Positions 1-7,664 of a stretch of 42,394 nucleotides of DNA are shown here, piece by piece (within the stretch, counting starts at the first letter, position 1; each line of letters starts with the position of its first letter). Source of the stretch: Pseudobutyrivibrio sp. GTDB taxonomy: Bacteria > Bacillota > Clostridia > Lachnospirales > Lachnospiraceae. The notes under the pieces were generated by a model. It was not told the DNA's origin, searched no databases, and worked only from the letters and a program-made list of their open reading frames with translations. Location of the stretch: assembly GCA_017557435.1 (NCBI GenBank), contig JAFYYR010000012.1, positions 1 to 42,394 on the forward strand, written 5' to 3'. A program made the position numbers and the translations under genes.

Positions 1-1
1 C

Positions 2-250
2 TTGGTTTGTGTTCAGCAGATATACAATGAAGCTCTTGGTGAATTTGGAAAACCAAGAAATAGTGTAGCAAGAGAAATAGGCCAGATAATGAATGGGACT
101 ATCGTAGGTTGGAAGCCTTACCCAAATCCACGAAACATTCCTAAATATGGAAAGCAGCGTGGTTGGATGCGAGTGGAAACAAACTCTGGAAACACAGAGG
201 AAACTTTCACTCCTGTTGAAGGCATTCAGATGGAGATACCTTTCGATTAG
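2..250 (+). CDS. C-terminal fragment of a VapE-like primase/helicase (partial)
   Basis: The reading frame is open from the left edge, so the true start lies outside the window; only about 82 residues remain. The remnant has the pattern IMNGTIVGW...YGKQRGWMRV, which resembles the extreme C-terminus of virulence-associated protein E (VapE) family proteins, the replication primase/helicases of phages, phage satellites and integrative elements. No catalytic motif is left to confirm it, so the name rests on this tail and on the neighbours: a repressor-like gene, an ORF6N protein and a large serine recombinase follow on the same strand. In such elements VapE would drive replication after excision. 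The assignment is tentative; a different phage-type replication protein is possible. Confidence 0.5.
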   Translation: MVCVQQIYNEALGEFGKPRNSVAREIGQIMNGTIVGWKPYPNPRNIPKYGKQRGWMRVETNSGNTEETFTPVEGIQMEIPFD

Positions 251-373
251 CCTATTTACAAGGATTGCTGGTGTTATATTTTATGTAACTGAAAATTGTT
301 TGAGTTTTTTTGAATCTGTTTCCAGACTTTGTTTCCAAGGTATGGTGGCAGATTTTTTATTGGAGGTGGAGAA

Positions 374-604
374 ATGTTAGCAGAAATAGAGATTAAAGAT
401 GATATGCAGATATTTGCAGACTTCTTAGGAGAAATGATTGCAAAGTATATATGTAAGATTAACCTTGAGGAGTTGCCAGACCCGGATTTGTATTTAACAT
501 TAAAGAATCTTAAATGGATGTATAAAGTTTTGGCTCAAAAAAGGAGTGAAATGCAAAAAGAAAAAGATTATTTTGAGATTGAATATGTATTCTTTGGATG
601 TTAA
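374..604 (+). CDS. Small hypothetical protein of the mobile element
   Basis: A 76-residue acidic protein that I do not recognise. The start at 374 was chosen because GGAGGTGG (362-369) sits 4 bases before it; the frame is open further upstream but without a ribosome-binding site. The sequence looks helical, with a hydrophobic/charged pattern around FADFLGEMIAKYICKINLEE and a basic stretch (AQKRSEMQKEK). It has no membrane segment or recognisable motif. Lying between a replication-protein fragment and a Cro/CI-type repressor, it is probably an accessory gene of the element, such as a small regulator or DNA-associated protein, but no function can be assigned. Confidence 0.6.
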   Translation: MLAEIEIKDDMQIFADFLGEMIAKYICKINLEELPDPDLYLTLKNLKWMYKVLAQKRSEMQKEKDYFEIEYVFFGC

Positions 605-651
605 TATGTACGTATAACTGAACAGAGATATATGGAAAAACGGAGTGGTAT

Positions 652-1002
652 ATGACTATAAGCGAACGCATATTTAAAATACTTGAACGAGAAAAAATGT
701 CTCAAAGGGAATTTTGCAGACGGGTTGGAATAACACCAAGTACTGTAAGTGATTGGAAGACCAAGAAACACAATCCATCATCAGATAAGATAATGGATAT
801 ATGTGAAGTATTGAATCTTACACCTGAGCAGTTGTTGACTGGTAAAGGGATAGATGTAGATGACGAAACTGAAGTTGTTGAGTTGGATTACCAAGGACAA
901 CAGCTTATGGTTGAGTATTGTGGCTTAAAAGATGATGCAAGGAAACGATTGGTGGCTTATGCAAAAGCACTTAGTGAGCTAAACAAATTAGAAGATTTAT
1001 AG
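652..1002 (+). CDS. XRE-family (Cro/CI-type) transcriptional regulator
   Basis: A 116-residue DNA-binding protein. Residues about 5-62 form a helix-turn-helix of the XRE family: MSQREFCRRVGITPSTVSDW is the HTH core, followed by PSSDKIMDICEVLNLTPEQLL, the usual end of the fold. The acidic linker and helical C-terminus (about 70-116) could mediate dimerisation. It lies in a mobile element next to an ORF6N protein and a serine recombinase, the usual place for the repressor that keeps such an element quiescent. A weak ribosome-binding site (GGAGTGG at 641-647) precedes the start. Element repressor is the likeliest role; its operator cannot be identified here. Confidence 0.85.
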   Translation: MTISERIFKILEREKMSQREFCRRVGITPSTVSDWKTKKHNPSSDKIMDICEVLNLTPEQLLTGKGIDVDDETEVVELDYQGQQLMVEYCGLKDDARKRLVAYAKALSELNKLEDL

Positions 1003-1051
1003 TTTGGTATGCCATATAGGTATTTAAAGTATAAGTAGAACAACGGAGGAA

Positions 1052-1078
1052 CTTGAGGTCGATTTTTTCGACCTCAAG
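1052..1078. repeat. Palindromic hairpin sequence upstream of the ORF6N gene (copy 1)
   Basis: Two arms, CTTGAGGTCGA and TCGACCTCAAG, flank a run of T, giving an 11-bp stem with a tiny loop. It lies between a good Shine-Dalgarno sequence (GGAGGA at 1045-1050) and the ATG at 1090. Its 25-base core (1053-1077) is the exact reverse complement of the core of copy 2 inside the gene (1312-1336). Confidence 0.9.
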
Positions 1079-1089
1079 ATAAAGATGAT

Positions 1090-2127
1090 ATGAAGAATGA
1101 GATAGCAATCACAAATGATATATTCATAATAAATGAGGACACAATTCGAGAAAGAACATACCTGATTAGAGGGAAAAAGGTAATGTTGGATTTTGAATTG
1201 GCTGAAATATATGGATATTCAACTAAGCGTTTTAACGAGCAGGTAAATAATAACATTGAAAGATTCGATGATGATTTTAGATTCAGACTTACCAAAGAAG
1301 AATTTATGGATTTGAGGTCGAAAAAATCGACCTCAAGTTGGGGTGGTCGAAGATATTGTCCTTATGCTTTTACTGAACAGGGTGTTTATATGCTTATGAC
1401 AGTATTAAAAGGCGATTTGGCAGCGGAACAAAGTAAAGCATTAATAAGAACTTTCAAAAAAATGAAGGATTATATAATTGCTAATGATATGCTTCCAGCT
1501 AACCGTGAAATGTTAAAACTATCAATGCAAGTGTCAGATGCTAATAAAAGTATCATAGAGATAAAGCATAATCTTAGTATTGTTGAAGACAATATGGCTA
1601 CAGTAATGGGTGAATTAAGTGATGTAGTTCGTAAGTCAGAACTAGCAGATATCTTTTCAAATTTTGGTGTTGAAAGTAGTGATAGTGGATATCTGTTTTT
1701 GAACGGACAAATATTTGATGCAGATGTAGCTTATGGAGATATCTATTCTAAAGCTGATGAGTCAATTTACGTAATTGACAATTATATTGGATCAAAATCT
1801 TTACAGTTGCTAACACACGCAAAAGCAGGTGTAGAAATCAAGGTATACAGTGATAATTTAGGTAAAGGACTTACTGTTGCAGAGTATACAGATTTTAGAA
1901 AACAATACTCAGGAATGAAGATTGAACTATATGAGTCAGGTGGTATTTTTCATGACAGATACATTATCTTGGATTATGGAACAGATAAAGAAAAAGTCTA
2001 TTTATGTGGTTCATCTTCAAAAGATTCTGGCTCTAGGGCAACAACGATTTTGGAAGATAGTGATACTATAAAATATAAAGCTTTAGTTGACCAGTTAAGC
2101 GCAAACAATAAGTTGAAGTTAAAATAG
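1090..2127 (+). CDS. ORF6N-domain DNA-binding protein with PLD-like C-terminal domain
   Basis: A 345-residue protein of the phage antirepressor type. Residues about 18-105 are a clear ORF6N domain (RGKKVMLDFELAEIYG, then TSSWGGRRYCPYAFTEQGVY), a DNA-binding module of phage and mobile-element regulators. A helical linker (about 110-190) follows. The C-terminal part (about 200-330) resembles a phospholipase-D-like fold: IYVIDNYIG, then FHDRYIILD (H288, R290, D295), then GSSSKDSG. The lysine of the classical HxK motif is arginine, as I recall for relatives with HDRFLIID, so catalysis is uncertain. It is followed after 12 bases by the recombinase gene. Its 5' region is odd: a hairpin separates the ribosome-binding site from the ATG, and a reverse-complement copy of that hairpin encodes residues about 75-82. 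Confidence 0.85.
   Translation: MKNEIAITNDIFIINEDTIRERTYLIRGKKVMLDFELAEIYGYSTKRFNEQVNNNIERFDDDFRFRLTKEEFMDLRSKKSTSSWGGRRYCPYAFTEQGVYMLMTVLKGDLAAEQSKALIRTFKKMKDYIIANDMLPANREMLKLSMQVSDANKSIIEIKHNLSIVEDNMATVMGELSDVVRKSELADIFSNFGVESSDSGYLFLNGQIFDADVAYGDIYSKADESIYVIDNYIGSKSLQLLTHAKAGVEIKVYSDNLGKGLTVAEYTDFRKQYSGMKIELYESGGIFHDRYIILDYGTDKEKVYLCGSSSKDSGSRATTILEDSDTIKYKALVDQLSANNKLKLK
1311..1337. repeat. Palindromic sequence inside the ORF6N gene (copy 2)
   Basis: The core at 1312-1336 has arms TTGAGGTCGA and TCGACCTCAA around a run of A. It encodes the conserved LRSKKSTSS stretch just before the GGRRY motif. It is the exact reverse complement of copy 1, so the two also form a 25-bp inverted repeat around 234 bases that include the start codon. 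Confidence 0.9.
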
Positions 2128-2139
2128 TCAGGGGGATTT

Positions 2140-3819
2140 ATGGTAAAGGAGAAGACAAAGGTATATATCTATACCAGAGTTTCTACTGCAATACAGATTG
2201 ATGGTTATTCACTGGATGCACAAAAGACTAGAATGAAAGCCTTTTGTGATTATAATGATTACGAAATAGTCGGGGAGTATGAGGATGCAGGAAAGTCTGG
2301 GAAGTCTACTGAGGGAAGATATTCCTTCAAGAAAATGCTTGATGATATCAAGCTTGGGAAAGATGATGTTTCTTATGTGCTGGTATTCAAGTTATCTAGA
2401 TTTGGACGTAATGCAGCAGATGTTTTAGCTACACTCCAGGTTATGCAGGACTATGGTGTTAATCTTATTTGTGTCGAAGATGGTATTGATTCATCTAAAG
2501 ATGCAGGCAAGCTAATGATTTCTGTTCTTTCAGCCGTGGCTGAGATAGAACGTGAAAATATACGTGTTCAGACTATGGAAGGTAGAGCACAGAAGGCCAG
2601 GGAAGGAAAATGGAATGGTGGATTTGCTCCTTATGGTTACAAGCTTGTAGATGGGAAGCTTGAGATAAACGAAAAGGAAGCAATAGCAATTAGAACAATA
2701 TTTGACCTATATATAAATACAACAATGGGGAGCACTTCAATAGCCAAATATTTAGATAACCACGGAATAGTAAAACTTCCAAGACAAAATGGAAAATGTT
2801 CATTGTTTAACGCTTCTTTGATAAACCGAATAATAGAGAATCCAGTTTATTGCGGAAAAATAGCATTTGGAAGAAGAACCACAGAGAAGATTAAAGGGAC
2901 AAGAAATGATTATCATCTAGTTAAAAAGGATGACTATATTTTAGTCGATGGTATACATGAGGCTATTGTATCTAAAGAAGTGTGGAATAAGGCTCAAGAA
3001 AAGCGCCATACAAATAGCAAGAAGTATAAAAGGGGAAATAAGGCTGTTAAGCTGGAGCGGAGTCATATGCTATCGGGATTAGTTGCATGTCCAGAGTGCG
3101 GTGCTGGTATGTATGCAAATAAATCTTCTCAGGTCATTAAAGGAACAAAGTACACTTATTATTACTATGCATGTAAGCACAGAGATAGAACCAGAGGCTA
3201 TAAATGCACTTACAGAAAACAAATTCGCGAAAACATGTTAGATAATGCAGTTCTAGAGGTTATATCTAACCTGGTGAGTAGAAGAGAATTTGCTTCAGAA
3301 ATGAATAAACTGATTAAATCTAAGGTGGATGTCTCTGAAATTGATCAGGAGCAGTCCACTTATGAAAAGCGTTTGAATCATTTTATCAATATGAAAATCG
3401 ATATTCTTTCTGATATGAATTCACTAGATTTAGAAGATAAGCATTATCAACGTAAAAAAGAAGATTTAGAAAAACGTTTATACGATATTTATGATTCTAT
3501 AGACGAATGTGAATCTTTGTTGGAAGAAATAATGGCAAAAAGAGAATCTATCGTAGAGCAAAAAGTATCTGTTGATAACGTGTACAAAACTTTAATCTAT
3601 TTTGATAAACTAGTAGATGAAATGGATGTAAAAGAGCGCCGCACTCTTGTTGAGCAGCTTATAAACAAAATAGAAATATACCCAGAAAAACAGTCTAATG
3701 GGCAGTGGTTAAAGTCTATTGAATTTAAGCTTCCAATAATAGAAAAAGATATGGAATTGTTTTTGGACAAAAAAAGTCACGTTGAAACAGTGGCACTTTT
3801 GAAGAGAGAGGGCGTCTGA
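2140..3819 (+). CDS. Large serine recombinase (integrase/excisionase)
   Basis: A 559-residue site-specific recombinase of the large serine family, as found in phages such as TP901-1 and in conjugative transposons. The N-terminal catalytic domain (about 7-150) has YTRVST with the nucleophile at S15, the pattern FKLSRFGRNAADVL, and AEIERENIR. A recombinase domain follows (about 160-285, GGFAPYGYKL). A zinc ribbon is visible with cysteines at 317, 320, 345 and 356, then a coiled-coil region (about 390-490) typical of the synapsis-controlling domain. It starts 12 bases after the ORF6N gene behind AGGGGG (2130-2135). Being last in the element and next to ordinary chromosomal genes, it probably marks one end; the attachment site should lie near its 5' or 3' flank. 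Confidence 0.95.
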   Translation: MVKEKTKVYIYTRVSTAIQIDGYSLDAQKTRMKAFCDYNDYEIVGEYEDAGKSGKSTEGRYSFKKMLDDIKLGKDDVSYVLVFKLSRFGRNAADVLATLQVMQDYGVNLICVEDGIDSSKDAGKLMISVLSAVAEIERENIRVQTMEGRAQKAREGKWNGGFAPYGYKLVDGKLEINEKEAIAIRTIFDLYINTTMGSTSIAKYLDNHGIVKLPRQNGKCSLFNASLINRIIENPVYCGKIAFGRRTTEKIKGTRNDYHLVKKDDYILVDGIHEAIVSKEVWNKAQEKRHTNSKKYKRGNKAVKLERSHMLSGLVACPECGAGMYANKSSQVIKGTKYTYYYYACKHRDRTRGYKCTYRKQIRENMLDNAVLEVISNLVSRREFASEMNKLIKSKVDVSEIDQEQSTYEKRLNHFINMKIDILSDMNSLDLEDKHYQRKKEDLEKRLYDIYDSIDECESLLEEIMAKRESIVEQKVSVDNVYKTLIYFDKLVDEMDVKERRTLVEQLINKIEIYPEKQSNGQWLKSIEFKLPIIEKDMELFLDKKSHVETVALLKREGV

Positions 3820-3906
3820 AACCCTCTTCACAGATAATTCATTGGAATAAAGTAGAATAATTGCATAAAATTAACTTGTAAAGGGAGAACAGAGGTAGTA
3901 GTTACT

Positions 3907-5802
3907 ATGTGGGACTATAGCTATGTTATTCCTAGCATTTTAATATTGTGCATTCTTCTGTTTTATTATTTTACTTTAAAGAGATTGCCTATCAGAATTA
4001 ACCGCGGCTTCGTGGCTTTGTTGGTCACAGAAGTGGTGGTAATTGGTTCTGACATTCTTGCGTCATACGCTGATGAGAAATATAAAGAACTGCCATACGA
4101 TTTGGTGGTTTGGTTAAATATCTTATATTTTATTGCATTTATAGCTCGAATAAAGATGTTCGATACTATCACTTGTAATGTCTTTTCTATTGATCCTTAT
4201 GAAGATAAGATTGGTGCATTTGTTAAGGATATTCCTATTATACTCACTACAATTGTAATTATAAGTTCATATTGGACGGGAAGTGTTTTTTCGATAACAG
4301 AAAATGGATATGTCCGCGGCCCTCATTATGACATAATATATTTCCCATATTTATGGTATTTTGTGCTGGCAATTTATTATATTGCTAGATATAAAGAACG
4401 TATTAGAAGAAAGCGAGACCTGGTATGCGTTGTTGTATATACAGACCTGATAATTATAGGTTTGGGTATTAGAATAATGTTACCTAACGTATTATTATTC
4501 GATACCTTTTGCGTAATGTCAGTAATAATCATAAATCTTGTGTTTATGAATCCGGAGTTTTATATAGATAAGAGAACTAATCTATTTAACGCTGAAGCTT
4601 TACATGAAACCCTTAGGGAAAAGCATAGCATGAGGGATCATTATATACATGGATTTGTTATAAAAAATTATAATGAGGTCAGAGAAGTATACGGACCCCG
4701 TCAGATGGATGAAGGTGTATATTTAATCGGAAGCTATCTGAATAAAACATTTCCTAAGCTGAAAATTTTCTATTATCGCAATGGCAGATTTGTGGTGATA
4801 GGCAAGGACTTTGAAGATCTTTTGAAATCGAAAGAAAAGTTGGTGGAGAGATTTAAGGAGCGCTGGGTATCTAAAAATACAGAGCTTTACTTGAAAGTAG
4901 GCATAGCAATGGGTACTATCGATATTACGGAGTATGACCCAGAGCTATTAATTACAACAATCATTAGTGTTCTTAATAAATTAGGAGCAGATTCTTCCAT
5001 AAATGAAGTAGAAATAAATGAGCAATCCATAGAGGATAATAGAAAACAAATTGAGGTAAGACGCTGTCTAGAGATTGCTGTTGGCCAGAATAAAACTGAG
5101 ATATTTTTGCAGCCTATAGTGGATATCGAAACCCATAAAGTAATAGGTGCTGAAGCTCTATGTCGAATTAGAGACAATGATGGGAAACTAATTTCACCAG
5201 GTCTTTTTATACCTATTGCCGAGCGCAATGGTCACATTACAGCATTGGGTGAGCAGATGTTTGAGAAGGCCTGCCAGTTTGTCAGTGAAAATAACATTAA
5301 AGAGCTTGGAATGGAGTGGGTAAATGTTAATGTATCAACTATCCAGTTCATGCAGCATAATCTGGCAGACAGATTTGAGGAGATTATTAAAAAATACAAT
5401 CTAAGTCCTGAGATAATCCATTTGGAGGTCACAGAAGCGGCCATGGTGGATGAAAGTCTCATGGAAAATCAGATTAAAAAATTGCAGAAGAAAGGCTTCT
5501 ATCTAGTTGTGGATGACTATGGAACAGGCCATTCAAATATTAGTAGAATCAAAAAATATCCATTTATAAATATTAAGCTGGATATGAGTTTGGTTTGGGA
5601 GTATATGAAGAATCCAGGAGTGATTATTCCAAGAATGATTGATGCATTTACAGAAAGTGGATATACTGTCACTGCCGAGGGAATTGAGACGAAAGAGATG
5701 GCAGAGGCTATGAAAAAATGTGGCTGTAACTACTTGCAGGGAATGCTTTTTAGCATGCCAATCCCGGTAGATGAATTCCTTGAATATGTAAAAAATAATT
5801 AG
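3907..5802 (+). CDS. Membrane EAL-domain c-di-GMP phosphodiesterase with degenerate GGDEF
   Basis: A 631-residue protein. The first about 220 residues hold 6-7 hydrophobic segments, a probable membrane sensor region. A GGDEF-like domain (about 225-370) has RNGRF where the catalytic motif should be (near residue 290), so it should not make c-di-GMP and may instead bind GTP or act structurally. The EAL domain (about 385-631) looks intact: GAEALCR near 415, NVNVS, EVTEAA near 506, DDYGTGHSN near 536, IKLDMSL, AEGIET and QGMLFSMP are all present. The likely role is breakdown of c-di-GMP in response to a membrane signal. It is a single-gene unit closed by a terminator, and lies immediately beyond the mobile element. 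Confidence 0.9.
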   Translation: MWDYSYVIPSILILCILLFYYFTLKRLPIRINRGFVALLVTEVVVIGSDILASYADEKYKELPYDLVVWLNILYFIAFIARIKMFDTITCNVFSIDPYEDKIGAFVKDIPIILTTIVIISSYWTGSVFSITENGYVRGPHYDIIYFPYLWYFVLAIYYIARYKERIRRKRDLVCVVVYTDLIIIGLGIRIMLPNVLLFDTFCVMSVIIINLVFMNPEFYIDKRTNLFNAEALHETLREKHSMRDHYIHGFVIKNYNEVREVYGPRQMDEGVYLIGSYLNKTFPKLKIFYYRNGRFVVIGKDFEDLLKSKEKLVERFKERWVSKNTELYLKVGIAMGTIDITEYDPELLITTIISVLNKLGADSSINEVEINEQSIEDNRKQIEVRRCLEIAVGQNKTEIFLQPIVDIETHKVIGAEALCRIRDNDGKLISPGLFIPIAERNGHITALGEQMFEKACQFVSENNIKELGMEWVNVNVSTIQFMQHNLADRFEEIIKKYNLSPEIIHLEVTEAAMVDESLMENQIKKLQKKGFYLVVDDYGTGHSNISRIKKYPFINIKLDMSLVWEYMKNPGVIIPRMIDAFTESGYTVTAEGIETKEMAEAMKKCGCNYLQGMLFSMPIPVDEFLEYVKNN

Positions 5803-5811
5803 CTTAAAAAT

Positions 5812-5845
5812 AAAACATGAGGTCGACGAATCGGCCTCATGTTTT
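5812..5845. terminator. Bidirectional terminator between the EAL gene and the 5'-nucleotidase
   Basis: A 15-bp stem (AAAACATGAGGTCGA at 5812-5826 with TCGGCCTCATGTTTT at 5831-5845, one G-T pair) closes a CGAA loop and has T runs on both strands. It lies between the converging stop codons, so it serves both genes. Confidence 0.92.
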
Positions 5846-5850
5846 TTATG

Positions 5851-7512
5851 CTATTTAATTGTGATATTGCCAGCTGGAGTTCCATATTTTTCAGCTGTGA
5901 TTTTGCCGCCAAGCTCTGTCTGAACGTAATCTATTACAGCTTCGTCCATGACGATACCTGTATCAAACTGATTAGTAGAATTTCCAAATACATAGTAAGT
6001 ATCACCACCAGCAGCTACGAAATTATTTGTAACTACAGCATATGTATCTTTGGTAGAGAATGGCTTGCCATTGATACTCTCGATTGAAACTCTTCCGATA
6101 GCAGCTGGGCTGTAGTATGTAGAGTCTGGATAAGCTTCACCCTGAGCAAAAGGAACGGCAGTATTTACTGTAAATTTAATACCTGAAACCTGAGGGAAAC
6201 CACCAAGAGCATTAGGTGCGCAGTATGTACTAGCCTCAAGAGCCTCAAGTAATTCATCGCCAGTTACATATACTACAGAAACTGTATTTCCAAATGGAAG
6301 AACAGTATTCAAATCTTTTTTAGTAACACCGCCCTCGCTGATGCTAGCGCGGATTCCACCACCATTAGTGATTGCTACGATGTGGTCAGCTGGAACAGTA
6401 ATAGAACCTTTTTCCTTTGTAACACTCCATATAAGTGCATCGCAAATTAAATCACCAAGATTTGTCTCTTCTGTACGAACGCCAGGCTCCTTGCTTCCGT
6501 TTAAAGCTACCTCAGACTGAGCGAATACTACATCATATTCAGCATCGATTCTGTCGATAACAGCTTGTGCAATCTGTGCAGTAGCAGGATTATCAACGAT
6601 ACCCTCTGTGCTAACAAGATAGTGATCCTCGATAGTCTTAGTAGCATTGTCGATAACGATAGCGCCGATATATTCAAGCTTTGTGCCAGTAGATGTTACA
6701 GGCTCTCCGGCCTCACCTTCTGTCATTACTGTGTGAGAATGTCCGTCAATAATCATGTCGATGCCAGTTGTATTAGCATAAAGGTCTGTACTTCTGTGTC
6801 CATCAGGAGCTGATTCCTCATCAACACCAAGATGAGCAAGACAGATAACTAAATCACAGCCCTGATTCTTTAATGTCTCTACCTGGCTTTGAGCACATGT
6901 GTAAAGGTCAGTCTTTGAAAGGAAAGTGATTCCCTTGATAAGTGCTGGATTAACCTTTGTCTGAGTCTCAGGAGTCTCCATACCGAAGAATCCAATTTTA
7001 AGACCTGTATTTGATGTATATACATAGTTTGGATTAAGGATAGGATTGCCCTTTTGGTCTAAAACATCAGCACATATTGTTTTGAAGTTGGCCAAGGCTA
7101 AATTGCTCTTAAGCTGTGGATAGCCATAGTCAAATTCATGATTACCCAGTGTGGCAACATCATATCCTGCTGTATTCATAAGAGCCACTGCAAATGCGCC
7201 CTTGGAAGTGCTTACATAAGGTGTGCCCTGACTGAAATCACCGGCGTCTGCAAGGATGACCTCTGCACCTCTGCTCTTTAACTCATCCTTTAAAGCAGTG
7301 ACTTTTGCGTATTTATCAACTGCGCCATGGATGTCATTTGTGTGGAGAATAATAGTCTTTCCAGATAAATCATTAGAAATACTACTTACAGCTCTCACAT
7401 CAGCTTTGCCATCGTAGGCGTAGGCAGTTTTTGGTACAAATACCGCTGAAAGGACAAATACCAATGCCAGTGCAAGAGTGAGCACTCTTTTTAAACCATT
7501 TTGTTTTTTCAT
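5851..7512 (-). CDS. Secreted 5'-nucleotidase / 2',3'-cyclic phosphodiesterase (UshA family)
   Basis: A 553-residue exported metallophosphoesterase that releases phosphate from extracellular nucleotides for scavenging. It has a signal peptide (residues about 1-32: basic start, hydrophobic core, cleavage near AYA). The catalytic domain (about 52-300) shows the dinuclear-metal motifs HTNDIHG, ADAGDFSQG, LGNHEFDYG, ICLAHLG and IDGHSHT. The C-terminal substrate domain (about 335-520) shows LGDLICDAL, TNGGGIRASI and VLPFGNTV. There is no LPXTG anchor or membrane tail, so it is probably released or held non-covalently. An excellent AAGGAGG site precedes the start. It is transcribed away from the diguanylate cyclase gene and ends at a shared terminator. 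Confidence 0.93.
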   Translation of the reverse strand: MKKQNGLKRVLTLALALVFVLSAVFVPKTAYAYDGKADVRAVSSISNDLSGKTIILHTNDIHGAVDKYAKVTALKDELKSRGAEVILADAGDFSQGTPYVSTSKGAFAVALMNTAGYDVATLGNHEFDYGYPQLKSNLALANFKTICADVLDQKGNPILNPNYVYTSNTGLKIGFFGMETPETQTKVNPALIKGITFLSKTDLYTCAQSQVETLKNQGCDLVICLAHLGVDEESAPDGHRSTDLYANTTGIDMIIDGHSHTVMTEGEAGEPVTSTGTKLEYIGAIVIDNATKTIEDHYLVSTEGIVDNPATAQIAQAVIDRIDAEYDVVFAQSEVALNGSKEPGVRTEETNLGDLICDALIWSVTKEKGSITVPADHIVAITNGGGIRASISEGGVTKKDLNTVLPFGNTVSVVYVTGDELLEALEASTYCAPNALGGFPQVSGIKFTVNTAVPFAQGEAYPDSTYYSPAAIGRVSIESINGKPFSTKDTYAVVTNNFVAAGGDTYYVFGNSTNQFDTGIVMDEAVIDYVQTELGGKITAEKYGTPAGNITIK

Positions 7513-7648
7513 AAAAACCTCCTTAAATTATTATATGCCCTAAGGCTTTCTTCTATAATACATCAATGACATATGTAGTGAAAGATGTGGAGTACAAGGC
7601 ATTTTCACATTTATTTCACACAGTATGCAAAAAATGGTAAGAAACATC

Positions 7649-7664
7649 TGATATATTACTCTTA
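7649..7664 (+). promoter_or_regulatory. Extended -10 promoter placing transcription start at the ATG
   Basis: The extended -10 element TGATATATT (7649-7657) lies just before the ATG at 7664. The usual distance would place the first transcribed base at or within a base or two of the start codon. No Shine-Dalgarno sequence is visible, so a leaderless mRNA is plausible. No good -35 box is seen. Confidence 0.45.

Noticed and set aside
1053-1336. Invertible segment that would swap protein N-termini
   Set aside because: The opposite-strand frame starting at 1295 meets a stop codon inside the palindrome (1074-1076), so inversion would not give a fused protein; only an OFF state remains possible.
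5812-5845. Third copy of the ORF6N-associated palindrome
   Set aside because: It shares GAGGTCGA but has a different loop and arms with a run of T at the end; it is a plain bidirectional terminator.
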